Positions 48,225 to 60,661 of a stretch of 64,000 nt of DNA are shown piece by piece (the stretch's first letter is position 1; the number at the start of each line of letters is the position of its first letter). The stretch comes from Capsicum annuum (taxonomy: Eukaryota > Streptophyta > Magnoliopsida > Solanales > Solanaceae). Made by a program: the position numbers and the translations under genes. The notes below the pieces were generated by a model that ran no database searches, was not told the origin of the DNA, and saw nothing but the letters and a program-made list of their open reading frames with translations. The stretch is from assembly GCF_002878395.1 (NCBI RefSeq), contig NC_061122.1, forward strand, positions 77,763,498-77,827,497, in the 5' to 3' direction.

Positions 48225-48240
48225 GCTCTGATACCAAGTT
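48225..48240 (-). other. Primer binding site of D, tRNA-iMet type
   Basis: The minus strand reads AAACTTGGTATCAGAGCGCC directly beside the LTR edge; TGGTATCAGAGC is an exact match to the usual iMet-complementary site. Confidence 0.92.
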
Positions 48241-50541
48241 TATCATGCCCAAAATAATAATGATGAACAAGAACTGTATACACTTACTCTTCAAGCGCTT
48301 TATGACGTACGCGAGATTATAAGATAATAACGGGTAAGATATTCGATAAGTATTGCATACATAAATAAGGGAGTTGTATTAACAAAATTGTATAATACAA
48401 TTCTACATGATGTCCATGAATCCTCTAGCTAATTTAACACGTCATACTATAAGTGATTAGTTGGCATAGGGCCCATCATGCCCAACTAGGGACCTATTCA
48501 TAAGATCAAAATACTATGCATACACTAGCTATAGAGAGAGTTGGAGCTCACCAAAATATCATCTAAAGACGGCAATAGAGCCTAACGTGAACATCTATTA
48601 TTCTGAGGATCTGAGCTTGCATTAGTAAAACATGATAGGCTCGAGACATCAGTACATAAACAACCTGTACTGGTATGAAAATAGACAAAATAACAACTGG
48701 ACAAATATAAAAGGTCATATGAGTCAAATGGTAAAGTGAAAAACTTATGAGCCAAACAATAACATATATACGATATGAACTGATAACTTATGCACCATCC
48801 TTATTAGCATCATATATAATATTTAGACAAGCTTTCATCATAACATAGGACCTATACTTTGCCTAGGTGATGCACTTATCTTATAAGTCATACAAATAAT
48901 AACAAGATGGCCTTTCGAAGGCAATCTGAGGCAAGTATAAAGCATATGTTTGTTATATATTCATTGCTATAATCCAATATATGTAACAGTAATCGCAGTC
49001 TATATCTAGGTACGGCTTGCCTAGGGGCTCACTGTAAGGGTCTACCCGCAGGCCATATATGCCATATGTTGGCTCGAGTCAGGAAAAACTAGCATATGAC
49101 ATTCCAACTGCCTTCAAATACAAATGATGCCACAAAGGCAGGTACGCCCAATGGTTGGGCTCACAATAGTGGTCTGGTCCCAATCCTGTGCACTGAATCA
49201 CGTCGAGCGGTATGCCAAGCCAAACCTATGTACCCTCCCATCGTTAATGTTTATCAAATAATGCCTTGAAGGCCTATGACATATAAGTTACTATACTGAT
49301 CATTTAGCTACCACATACAAGTGAAACTATGTTAGTACTATTTACTCCTAACGTGTAAGTGATTCAAATACAAAAACTTATGATAATATGGAAGTATCAT
49401 GAAAACTTAACATAAAGAGGAAAAGATAGCTACTCATAAGCTTGATGGTAGAGTGAGGGAATGATATCTAAGGAAATATAAAGATTCTACTTTCATATTT
49501 TGAGAATTATATTAATATCAACAGAAAAAAATCCATGACGTATGGTGATGCCTTAGCGATGGAGAAGGGTTTAGCTTTACATACCTTAATACTTTATTAG
49601 CTACAATAGTAATTCGAGCCTAAAAAATCTCAACCCGTGATATTGAAGCCTTTAACCTTCCAACCACTATTTCCTGCCATCCGATACGCAATTACTAGCT
49701 ACAATAATAATATATATATATCCATAAGTAATCCGTAGAAGCATTTAGTAACTTATTCCGATAATCTTCATTTATGCCCGAAATTAATTGAATTTCTTAT
49801 CAAGAATTCGAAGTAAATTCTAACTCTTCCAACTTATACAATTCAACGGTAAAACTACCCAATCAATAGAAATTCCCAAAAGCCCCTCTTTAACCAAAAT
49901 TCTCCATTTTCCCCTATTTTTCTTTCACAAACCCAATTCAAGTAGTAGTGCAAAGATACAAATTAAACATCTCCAAGATACTTATTTTTAGTCAAATTCA
50001 AGAAAGGAGTAGAGAATTTACCTTTTAAAATTCAACTCCAACTTTACGTTATTGAAGTCACCTCTTAAAGATTATTTCAAAAGTATCCTAAGAATTCTTT
50101 TCTCCCTTCCTCTTCTAGTGAATTCTTGAATACCAAGAGAAGGAGAAGAAATCAAGTACCAATACTCCAGCTGCTACCTAATGTTTCCTCTTAAGGCTGT
50201 GTTTTGATTTCTTAGTTGATAATGAAAAGAAAGAAAACAAAAAGGGCTAACCTCCCCTTTGGCTTCCTAGAATTCGTTTTCAGTGAGAAGGGAAATAATT
50301 GACCCCTTTTGTTTAATATTAGTTAGGGTCATTATTAAAAGGGGTGGCCCCCACAACTTGTACACTTTATTACCTAAATAACAATACTTTCTAGTTCTCC
50401 TCTTAGCAGCCACAACATAAAAATACCGTGTATATATGCACCCTATTCCATTTGCTTTTCTTTTGCACCACAATTATCTTTATATGCCAAAATTCTACTT
50501 AATTCAAGTTGTTAATTAAAAAATTTTCTCGAGGTGCTTTA
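48241..50541 (-). repeat. 5' LTR of element D, 2.3 kb
   Basis: Starts TATCATGCCC (the 3' LTR has TGTCACGCCC), i.e. the terminal TG and a CpG are both changed by G-to-A/C-to-T. It aligns with 40318-42677 throughout, minus the 62 bp duplicate. The right edge is within two bases of 50541, before GGTAAGCC of element E. Confidence 0.92.
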
Positions 50542-50927
50542 GGTAAGCCTTTGGAATACTATTTTGTCCACCTCCGTGATGGCCATTATCGCAAAGGCTC
50601 ACTGAAAGTTGCCAAATATGAAATGGGACACCACCGCAATACGGTGAAATCGCAAAGTCTCATTGAAATTTGACAATTATGATTTTAAACTTCTCTATGA
50701 TGCGCTACAGGCCCAAATTACGGTGATTTATGACTGAAACTTAAAATTGCCATAACTTCTTATTTGGATATCGGATTAAGGCGAATCTTATATCGTTGCA
50801 AAGCTAATTCAATTTCCCACAACTTGGTGGGCTCTAAACTGAGAGATAATGAGTATTTCAAAAAAATTATATATGAATACTCATATATTAGGACTTAAAT
50901 TATGCTAGGAAAATACGGGTTATTACA
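50542..50927 (-). repeat. 3' LTR of element E, second part
   Basis: Resumes the E LTR after the D insertion (GGTAAGCCTTTGG, as at 57950) and ends CGGGTTATTACA at 50927. Together with 38288-40317 it makes an LTR of about 2.41 kb, the same length as 55928-58340. Confidence 0.93.
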
Positions 50928-51115
50928 ATATCTCCCCCTTGGAATCATTCGTCCCCGAATAAGACTGGTAAACTAGGGAAAATTGATGGACTGAGCTTAT
51001 ACACTGAACATGCATATTTGATGCATGGAATACATGAATGAACTAATTTGTAAATGCACGACTGACATGAACATGATGTGTAACTGAAATTGGGCATGAT
51101 AGAGAAAAATCTTAA
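50928..51115 (-). other. Polypurine tract and 3' non-coding region of E
   Basis: The minus strand has CCAAGGGGGAGATAT immediately beside the LTR edge, a strong polypurine tract (50928-50943). The rest up to the integrase end is non-coding with ATGCATG-type words, like the leader region at 1-370. Confidence 0.75.
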
Positions 51116-52480
51116 GAAGATTAGTACCTTAAACCAAATCTGAATTCACAGAGAAAAGATGAGGGTACTTGGTCCGCATATCTTCTTCTTCCCAAGTAGC
51201 TCCCTTAATGGACTGACTCTACCAAAGAACTTTGACTAGTGGAACTTCTTTGTTCCTTAGTCTATGAACTTGATGATTAAGAATTTCGACCGGAACTTCC
51301 TCATAGGAAAGACTATTCTGATCACCTACACTTTTTAAGGGAACAACTACAGCTGGATCACCAATACACTTCTTCAACAATGAGACATAGAACACTGAGA
51401 ATTCTGTAAGGATCTATAGGGATCCAGATCAATACACTTCTTCAACAATCCAACTGAATCTCGTAAGCTAACTTTCCAAAACAACTAAGAATTCTGTAAG
51501 GATCGACATATCAGGGACTTAGCTTTCCCTTCTTACCAAACCTCTTTACAGCCTTCATGGGAGAGATTTTCAAGAACACAAAATTATAAATCTCAAACTT
51601 AAGATCCTTTCTCCTCAAATCTGCATATGATTTCTGTCGGCTCTGGGCTGCTCTAAGCTTTCCTCTGACTAACTGGACCTTCTTTAAGGCATCAAATACT
51701 AGGTCAGGCCCTACTACCTTGGCCTCACCTATTTCAAACCAACCAATAGAAGATCTACATCTCCTACCATAAAGAGCCTCAAACAGCGCCATCTGGATAC
51801 TGGAATGATAGTTGTTATTATATGCAAACTCAATCAAAGGCAAGTGGTCATCCCAACTACCTTTAAAATCAACTATGCATGCTCTCAGCATATATTCAAA
51901 AGTCTGAATGGTCCTTTCTGCTTGACCATCTGTCTGAGGGTGGAAGGCTGTGCAGAGGTGGACTTGGGTACCAAGACCCTTTGGAATGCTTTTCAGAAAT
52001 AGAAGGTAAATTGGGTACCTCTATCTAAGATGATAGATAAGGGAACACCGTGCAACCTAACCAACTCTCTGAGATAAAGTTTGACATAGTTCTCGACTTA
52101 ATAAGAGATATGGACTGGTAATGAATAAGCTAATTTTGTCATCCTATCTGTGATAACCAAATAGAATTATACTAATAACGGGTATGAGGCAAACCTATCA
52201 CAAAATCTGCGTTCACTTCCTCCCACTTTTATGTGGGAATACTGAACTCCTGTATAAACCCACTAGGCTTCTGGTGCTCAATCTTAACTTGCTGACCTGT
52301 AAAGCACTTAGTTACAAACTCTGTAATATCTCTCTTTATCCCACCCTAAAAATAGATCTCCCGCAAATCATGGTATATCTTAGTGGCCTCTGGATAAATA
52401 GAGTAACGCGCACAATGTGCTTCTTCAAGAATTCATTGCCTCAAGTCATCTACACCAGGCACATATAGCCGACCCTGACA
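51116..52480 (-). pseudogene. Integrase with chromodomain remnant, element E
   Basis: The minus strand from about 52480: zinc-domain remnant near 52330-52450, then the core. An open 126-residue part (51511-51891) reads GSWDDHLPLIEFAYNNNY, ALYGRRCRS and KISPMKAVKRFGKKGKL (the GPY/F lead-in). The end near 51125-51215 encodes GATWEEEDMRTKYPHLF, the chromodomain Trp motif and terminal block. A tandem duplication at 51362-51504 damages the region between them. Frames break several times. Same role as the D integrase, inactive. Confidence 0.85.
51362..51504 (-). repeat. Imperfect tandem duplication inside integrase of E
   Basis: CAATACACTTCTTCAACAAT occurs at 51362 and 51430, and AGAATTCTGTAAGGATC at 51398 and 51488, in the same order. 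The second copy has about 22 more bases between the two words, so a duplication was followed by a deletion or insertion. Confidence 0.85.
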
Positions 52481-52683
52481 ACATAGTACACCATATCTCC
52501 CTTAAAGAAAACCTTTATTTTTTTATCTTTGACTGATTCTTTTAACTTAACTAAACTAGGATCTCTATCCTGCTTTTTCTTTATCTTAGAAACTAGAGAT
52601 GATTCTGCGTTACTCTGAACCCATACACTTTTTTCTACTGAATCGACTAAGCAGACACCTAGTCGGGCAAGCTGATGAACTTC

Positions 52684-53105
52684 CTAAGCTAATTTCTTCT
52701 TACCGTCCTCAATATGAGCAACACTACCCATAGACAATCTACTGGGAGCATCAGCCACCACATTATCCTTTCTTGAATGATATAGAACACTCGTGTCATA
52801 GTTTTTCAATAACTCTAACCACCTTCTCTGACGCAAATTTAAATCTTTCTGAGAGAACACATACTGGAAACTTTTGTGATCTATGAACACATCAATATAC
52901 ACCCCATATAAGTAATGCCTCTAAATTTTTAAGGCAAACACTACAATTTCTAGCTCAAGATCATGAGTAGGGTAATTCTTCTCATGGGGTTTAAGCTATT
53001 TAGAGGCATAGGATATAACCTTACCTTTATGCATGAGTACACAACCTAAACCTACTCTGGATGCATCAAAGTACATAACAAACCCATCTAAACCATCTGG
53101 CAAGG
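52684..53105 (-). pseudogene. RNase H domain of element E
   Basis: The minus strand shows [32 protein letters not shown] and NVVADAPSRLSMGS (open 52684-52902), preceded near 52905-53100 by the first half ([14 protein letters not shown], RDASRVGLG-like residues) broken by stops. The Asp of the DHKS motif is present; the usual TDH is IDH. Inactive. Confidence 0.85.
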
Positions 53106-54076
53106 TCAGAACTGGGGTTGAGGTGAGTCGAGTCTCAACTCTTGAAAACTCTTCTCGCAGGAATCTGACCACTGAAACTTAACTTTCTTCTGAGTCAATC
53201 TGCACATGGGGGATGCAATAGAAGAAAACCCTTCAATAAACTGACGATAATAGCCAGCTAAACCTAAGAAACTCCTGATGTCTGACGAAGAAATAGGTCT
53301 AGGCCAGTTTCTCACTGCCTTGATCTTTTGAGGATCAACTCTAATACCATTATTGAAAATAATATGGCCAAGGAAAGCTACTGATCTTAGCCATAATTCA
53401 TACTTAATGAATTTAGCGAACAACTAATGGGCTCTAAAGTCTGTAACACTATTATGAGATGGCCTGCATGATTATTTTTGCTACGGGAGTAAACAAGAAC
53501 GTCATCAATGAAAACTATAACGAACATGTCCAAGTACTGCTTGAACACTCGATTTATCAAGTCCATGAAGGCTGCTGGGAATTCGTGAGACCAAAGGACA
53601 TGACTAGAAACTCGAAGTGACCATACCGGGTTCAAAAAGCTATTTTTAGAATGTCACATTCCCTAACTCTGAGCTGATGATAGCCTGATCTGAGGTCTAT
53701 CATAGAAAAAATAACTAGAACCCAAAAGTTGGTAAAATAAGTCATCAATTTTGGGAAGTGGATATTTATTCTTGACTATGACTTTATTAAACTGACGGTA
53801 GTCAATGCATAATCTAAGAGAACCGTCTTTCTTACGCATAAATAGAACTGGTGCACCCTGCGGAGAGATGTTGGTTCTGATGAATCCCTTATCTAGGAGA
53901 TCCTTTAACTGTTCTTTTAACTTTTTGAGTTCAGCTGGAGCCATTCTGTAGGGCAGAATAGATATGGGCTGAGTATTTGAGAATTCATTTATTACTAGAA
54001 CTGACTCAAGAGTTAGAGTCTCTAAATTTGAGTCTTTGACTCGAACAAGATGGTAAATACACCCCTTGGATATCAT
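53106..54076 (-). pseudogene. Reverse transcriptase of element E, three frames
   Basis: Three overlapping open blocks: 54076-53663 ([52 protein letters not shown]), 53635-53387 ([29 protein letters not shown] with catalytic FIDD), and 53423-53106 (FLGLAGYYRQFIEGFS, the connection region). Two frameshifts separate them. The order is the standard gypsy RT. Confidence 0.9.
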
Positions 54077-54171
54077 CTTTCTCGCTCCAAGGTACGAAAC
54101 AAGATGACCCCTAAGAGCTGTAGTACTACTCCTCCATTCAAGGACTGGTTCATTTAAAAATTGAAAATAAA

Positions 54172-54480
54172 CTATTTATTTCTACAATCAACTGAGGCAT
54201 AGCATGAGTGAAGCCAATCCATGCCGAGAATGACGTCAAAATCTGTCATCTCTAACTTTACAAGATTAACTGAAGTAACTTTCTGAGATATTGTGATCGA
54301 ACAGTTCCTGTATACCTGCCTGGCTACAATGGAAATACCTACTGGGGTAGACACTGAAAAGGGCTTTGCTAGAGTTTCGGGACTGACTCCGAAATTGATG
54401 GCTATATATAGAGTTACAAAAGAAAGAGAAGCTCCAGGGTCTAGTAAAGTATAAACATGTAAGTGAAAGACCTGCAACAT
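54172..54480 (-). pseudogene. Protease of element E
   Basis: Open for 102 residues: YTLLDPGASLSFVTLY is the DPG active-site block, FSVSTPVGISIVARQVY follows, and FDVILGMDWLHS is the conserved end block. It is better preserved than the rest of E. Frame to gag and RT is lost. Confidence 0.9.
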
Positions 54481-54489
54481 ACCAGTAAC

Positions 54490-55703
54490 TACATTAGGAG
54501 AATTTTCCTAATCTTGGCAGGACTGAAAAGTATATAACCTATTCAGACACTGACCACTGGTAGCACTGGAAGTGACACCCTGCTAAGTTGGGTAACCAGC
54601 TGGAACTGACGACTGATGGGACTGGTCCTGTTGGCGTAACTCCCTACCTTTTTAAGCAACTACCCGATATTCCCGAATTCAATGACTTGGCTAGCCACAC
54701 CCAAAGGACATATCACTGCCCGCTCTACACTCACCCTGATGGTATCTGCCATATTTCTGACATAGAGAATTCATACGGATACTATTAACACTACCGTGGG
54801 ACTTAGAGCCTGGTGCTCTATCCCTATTATCATTTTCAAATTTAGGTATGAGGGCAAGGGTTGAAGAGGGTACCGAGACTGAAGACCTCTGATGAAACTG
54901 AAGGAATTACCACCTTCTGACCTTACCTGACTGAAATTAAAACTACCCATTCTAGCTCTCTTGTTCCCCCTCTCTCTTTTTCCTTAATCTTTTGCTCTTC
55001 TATCTATTGAGCATGGACCATCAACCTAGACAAGTCCATCTCCCTAATTAGCATTGTATTTCTACACTCTTTGACCATACTGTTGGATACACCAGACACA
55101 AACTCATCTTGGATCTGTTATCAGCTACTACATGAGGAGCATATCTAGCTAGTTGAGTAAACTTGAGGGAATACTCCTTCACGCTCATGATGCTCTACCT
55201 CAAGTTAATAAATTCTAATACCTTCGCCTCCCTCAACTCCAATGGGAAGAATCTATCTAAGAAAGTTGTGGCAAACTCTTCCTATTCTATAGGCCTTACA
55301 TCAACACCCCTATCTACCTTTCACTACTTAAACCATGTATGGGTTATATCCTACAACTGATATACAACCAACTCAGCACTCTCGCTGGATGTCACCCCCA
55401 TAGCATTCGTTACCTTTTGAACCATATCTAAGAATTCCTATAGATCCTCTTCAGACTTGGATCCCGTGAAGGAAAGAGGATTCATCCGGGTAAAGTCCCG
55501 AATCCTGGTTGCAGTAGTATTGACCACTGGGTTAGTCAAAAAGCAGTTGGCCATTCATTCTGAGCTACTACAGAATTTACTAGAGTGGTGAACGCAGCTC
55601 TAAAATCTGTGTGAGAGACATGCTCATCCAAAGGATCTACCTGGACGAACGGAGGTGTTGGCTGGTTTCCTACTTATTTTTTGTTATTCTTTTAGAGAGG
55701 CAT
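54490..55703 (-). pseudogene. gag of element E, heavily degraded
   Basis: It begins at the ATG at 55701-55703 (MPL then an immediate stop) at the usual distance from the primer site. Conserved pieces match the gag at 16369-17451: a FTRMNPLSF-like block near 55480-55510, DIMGV-like residues near 55400, and the basic region before the zinc knuckle near 54960-55040. The knuckle itself (54660-54770) is ruined. Many stops; the plus-strand ORFs at 54588 and 55163 are shadows. Confidence 0.75.
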
Positions 55704-55910
55704 GTTCTGTAAATAGAAGAAATATTATATTAGACAGAGAGTTTAATTATGAGGTCATGCTCAATCACACGACATGAATACTAAAAGAAGGAATTTTTTT
55801 TACCTAAATGCCTTGTAGCCTCTCATCCATAAGTGTGGCGCGCTACACACCTATGCACAAGACTCTACTTGATGTGGATTTCAAACTTTCTAGGACACTT
55901 TAAAATTGTG

Positions 55911-55926
55911 AACTCTGATACCAAGT
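55911..55926 (-). other. Primer binding site of E, tRNA-iMet type
   Basis: The minus strand reads ACTTGGTATCAGAGTTC directly inside the LTR edge at 55928, matching the iMet-complementary TGGTATCAGAG. Confidence 0.9.
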
Positions 55927-55927
55927 T

Positions 55928-58340
55928 TGTAATGCCCCAAGAGTACACTCTGAGTGTTATACAGTGCTTACAGTCTCGAGGGACTATAAGCTAACTCATA
56001 AGCCGGTACTTGTTACGAGCACTAAATAATAATATCATAATTGTGGAAGAATAACTGATATACCATAAGGTTTTATTACTGAATGAATACCGAAATATGA
56101 ATCTAGAGAAACAACTATCTGAATCTGATAAAATACTAATAAACTAAATAATGAACTGACATGTTTGAAAGCCTCTAAACTGACTGAATATGAGTTGATG
56201 GGATAGGCCCCACCTAACTCTAACTAACTAGTAGACTAAAAAGCATAAAACAAAATAAATCCATCATTGAAATATGAGGACTCACCACTGCTACTGCTGA
56301 GGATCTGAGAAGTGTATGTGCGATCCGAGAACGTGGCGTCAGAACCTCTGATATAATACATCATATAGCAAGAAAAAGATATGCGATCAGTACTTTAAAT
56401 ATACTGGTATACTAAATGAGGTAGGCTAATATACATGTTTTCATGACCGAAAATAATCACTGTCTAAATATACGCGTAAGCATGGAGTACTGAATAGAGT
56501 GCATGAAATCTATAGATACTGAAAATATAGGGAATCTGTAAATATTGAGTATGTATAAAAGTCTGTAAATAGTTAAGGTATATGAAATCTGTAGATACTG
56601 AGGATGCATGACCAAGCATATAACATGAACTGAATAAAATATGTAAACTAAAATACTGAAATAACTAATATTTGTATGCTCTGGTCAAACAACATTGAGA
56701 CTGAATATCTGAATTGATTACTGGACTAAAACTGTAATTGAGACTGTAGGAGGTAACATCTAACTGACAAGCCCCAATCTGAGCTAATCAGGGTCCAACC
56801 TATAACCCCAGTTGGAAGGGTGTTAATACCGTGCCACAGGTACTAACATTAGCTATATGGATCCACTAGTCTGGTATACTAGGTTGTCCCAAAGGACTAA
56901 GGGTGTCAAGCCTAATCTGATGGGTGACCCCTGCAAGATAGTCAAGCCTAAACTGACGATTTACTCCTCATATCCTACGCTGGCTATGAGTTTTAGTGTT
57001 TAGGGACTGCTGCTGGCGATTCTACCTATCTAACGGGGAAGTCGGCATCCCTACACTCGCTCGGTGCTAAGTCCTACTCCCAACTGAATAACACTGAGTT
57101 ACTGACTATTTCTGAGTTAACTGACTGATCTAGTAATGCTTATGATGTATTCTAAAGTTATCCTGAAGATATTGAGACGAGACTAAGTAAACAACTATAA
57201 TTTTTAAGTATTTAATATCCCTAGGACTCAAAAGCACTAATAGTAAAATGACACTAAAGCTTGGAGGACATAGCATGAAGGCTTTTATTAAACATTCATT
57301 CTTGTAAGCATTTTATCAAATACTTGATATGCATGGTGTATATAGAGCATGAGAATTAGTTTAAAGCTTATAGTAAAGCACAACTTCAACACCATTATCA
57401 CAAATCATGAATTAAATTAGTGGACAACAATATTCAAACATATAGAGTATGTAATAGACATCAATTTTGTTAAAATGTGGTATAGAACAAGATTCATGGA
57501 AATTCATGGTTTAATCATAATTTAGAATCAATATAACTTGAAAAGACCAAAATTTTATAATTTAAATCGGATACTTGGACTCCATAGGTGAAAGGAACCC
57601 ATGGATGAACTTCTAACATGCTTGGATTAAGGAATTTAAGATGATTAATAGTGAGTTCTTGGGATTTGGTCTTGAATTTGAGAGCTAGGGTTTCTTGTTC
57701 TTGAAAAGGGGATCTTCAATTTTGAGAGGAATTGAACAAATGATGATTATTTAGGTCACTTAGGGATTAAATATCATATTTTAGGCTGATTAGGGCCGTG
57801 AAAAAAGACTCAAATACCCTTAAGCGAATTTAAAAACTCGAGCTGAAAACTAAACATCCCAATTTTTGGCTCCGGCGCGACTTGGTGCAATCGCATCGGG
57901 CCACTGAAATTGACAATCCCCAATTTATCCATTGGAGCGACGTGGAGCATCGTGGTAAGCCTTTGAAATGCCATTTTGGCCACCTCCATGACACGTCATT
58001 ATCGCGGAGGCTCACTGAAAATTGCCAAATGTGAAATGAGACACCATCGTGATGTGGTAAAATTGCGGAGTCTCACTGAAATTTGACAATTGTGATTTTA
58101 AACTTCTCCGCGATGCGCTACGGGCTTAAATCACGGTGATTTACGACTGAAACTTAAAATCACTATAACTTCTTACTCGATTATCGGATTAAGACGAATC
58201 TTATATTGTTGGAAAGCTAATTCAATTTTCCACGACTTGGTGGGCTCTAAACTGAGAAATAATGAGTATTTCAAAATTTTTATATATGAATACTCATGTA
58301 TTAGGACTTAAATTATGCTAAAAAAATTCGGGGTATTACA
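55928..58340 (-). repeat. 5' LTR of element E, 2413 bp
   Basis: TGTAATGCCCCAAGAG at 55928 to CGGGGTATTACA at 58340, followed by AAAAT. Compared with the other LTR it has many more T/A at positions where that copy has C/G in the first 120 bases, while middle portions are nearly identical. Confidence 0.96.
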
Positions 58341-58789
58341 AAAATATGCTGGAATTTTTGTTCAAAAAAAAGAGTTGCACACTACTTTAATAAGGACAAA
58401 TGCTAAGGGATAAAATCGATGGACTTCAACGATAACACACTTCATAATGACAGAAAAGAGTGCTTGAACTATAAAACTAAAGGAGTCCACTGGCTAGGTA
58501 AAATGTATTAATCTCAATATTTATTATTAAATTTATATAAAAATAAATATTTTTATTTTTTATTTATATTTTCAACTTCAGTTTTGTGTTTTAAAATGAC
58601 GTTTGTCAACAATTTTCATTAAAAAGAGAAAAAACACCAATGAATTCCCTCTATCTCTTTTAAAAATAAAAAACAATCATAATTTTTTAAATTTTGTGAG
58701 AAATGAACCGACAAATGTCCGTCGGTATTTTATTTAAAAATTTATAGTTTCTGTGTAATTTTAAATAAAATAACCAACAAATCTGTCTG

Positions 58790-58876
<87 letters not shown>

Positions 58877-60355
58877 AAAGCTTAAAGAGTTGCTGATGTG
58901 GCATGCTTCAAAATCCAAGAATGTTATTTATCTTTTTTTCTCAATTTTTCTTTTTTAAATCATTCTTCTTATTTTATATAATTTCTGATATCGCTGTTGT
59001 GGGACTGCTGGTGTGGCTGAAATCTTTAATGCAAATTGAATTCAGACAGTTAATTTGTATTGATTTACTTAATGGTGAATAAGAAAAAACAAGTATCTGA
59101 AAAAGGAAAGAATTAATATTAGATGAATATGCAGTAATAAGATAGTGAATGATGCACTTTGATTTGCTTCTACAAGCATTGATTTTTATTAAGTTACTTT
59201 TTTTTGTATTCTTTCATGTTGTAACGTAATTCAAGTATTAATTTTACTCTTTTCTTGAACGAATTCTCAATTTGATGCTTTCCAATTATTCTTTCATTGC
59301 TTCTATCTTGATTCTTATGATCCACCTCTTTAATTTTATTGCTTTCTAGATATGATTTTCTTGTATTTGAATAATGCAGGTAACATTCATCACTCTTCGG
59401 GGGACAAACGTGCAACACGCGTATAATTACAGTCGTAGAGATAAATCTCTGATGAGACATTTTCTTAAATATGGTATAGACTCTATTCGAAATCACATTT
59501 TCATCATTTAAAAAAAAAATTATATATCAATGATGCTTGTGATGAAGAAAATGAAACTTTTCTCATATAATGCTAATTATTTTTATAGTTTGTCTCTTCT
59601 ATGCCTTAAAATTTTGCTGTCATTCGATTTAAACTAAAAGAAAATTGTTTTTCTTTTTTTCTCTTATTTTTGAACATTTTTATACTTTTTTTTCCTCCAT
59701 GTATCTTATTATGATAATATTAATATCTCGATAATCAATACTCACTTTTGGACTTTTAGTAATAAAAGTAGCTTAAAAGCATCAATAGTCACGAATTTCA
59801 ATTTTCTTATTCCCACTTTCTTATTTCATTAACCACCAAAATTAATTTACAAACCTACACAACAACACAATAATCTGAAAGTTGATTTGAAAGTTGCTTT
59901 TCTGATTTTGACAAATGTTATTCAAATGAATTTGTAGAGTTGGATAGTGATGGATCATCATTTGCCTGGTATGTTGCTTTAAATGAAATATTTAGAACTT
60001 ATCAAGTTGTTTTCCTACAATTCTTACATGATATTCTTGGCATGCTAAGAATATTTTATTTTATCCATCAGATTATATTGATTTGCATGCTTTAAATTGA
60101 TAAAATCATATGAAGTCATCAGATTACTAGATGTATTATTGGGACCAAATCCTATAATGAATACTTGTAGCCTTGAGATAAATAATACTAGAAAAGCATT
60201 GTTGATGATTTAAGTGATTTGAAGATTGTATGAAAAATTTGAGAAAATGAATATTTATTCCGCTAAAAGAAGTTAATCATAAAGTCTTACTATAAAACAA
60301 CGTCACATACTGTACTAAGTTTTGTGTTTAAATTATTTTATTTCTATAGCTTTCT
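58341..60355. other. Unclassified AT-rich stretch
   Basis: About 2 kb of AT-rich sequence between element E and the solo LTR at 60356, probably the old target. Around 58700-58790 there are ACCGACAAATGTCCGTCGGT-like inverted words, as often found in plant DNA transposons (weak). A minus-strand ORF of 100 residues at 59194-59496 is lysine/asparagine-rich with no recognised domain. I see nothing else to name. The organelle segment further right lies beyond the same AT-rich flank. Confidence 0.35.
58794..58873. repeat. (TC)n/(AT)n compound microsatellite
   Basis: About 14 TC units followed after ACAT by about 24 AT units. Confidence 0.97.
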
Positions 60356-60661
60356 TGTAACATCCCGTATTTTGCTTGTACTTGTTCTAATTATATGGGA
60401 CTTGGTATAGCCTTTTGATATATATAACGTATGAGAATTGTTATGCAAGTATTAATGGTATAGATGGAATTATAGATGTTGCCTGTACAGTTTAATGTCA
60501 TGCAACTAGGTTAACGTTAAGATAACTATTTAAACTTGGAATCGTAAGCTAGTATTTGAATCTAAAGTTTAAAGTGACCGTGTATAAGTTGAAGGTTAGA
60601 TTAAAGGGATTAGGAGCTGAAAATGGAGCAAAATATTGAGGTGCTTGCTCAACTGATTTAA

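Larger units (their letters stand above)
40318..50541 (-). mobile_element. Chromovirus D, about 10.2 kb, nested in LTR of E
   Basis: Two LTRs (40318-42677 and 48241-50541) flank gag, protease, RT, RNase H, integrase and chromodomain on the minus strand. Flanks are AGTAA (40313-40317) and GGTAA (50542-50546), a target duplication with one mismatch. The E LTR sequence resumes correctly on both sides, as shown by comparison with 57905-57975. It is the youngest and best-preserved element in the window, though still broken. Confidence 0.93.
38288..58340 (-). mobile_element. Complete Tekay-like chromovirus E, 20 kb with nested element D
   Basis: Minus-strand element with 5' LTR 55928-58340 and 3' LTR 38288-40317 plus 50542-50927. 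It is flanked by perfect AAAAT duplications (38283-38287 and 58341-58345). Element D sits within its 3' LTR. Element E itself is about 9.8 kb: LTR, tRNA-iMet primer site, gag, PR, RT, RH, IN with chromodomain region, polypurine tract, LTR. Coding is heavily broken. The perfect duplication and full structure give the element edges very high confidence. Confidence 0.95.

Noticed and set aside
58700..58790. CACTA or MULE transposon
   Set aside because: Only short ACCGAC/GTCGGT inverted words; no terminal inverted repeats, target duplications or transposase coding found.
59194..59496. 100-residue minus-strand ORF as a host gene
   Set aside because: No recognisable domain, lysine/asparagine-rich in AT-rich DNA, and no gene context.
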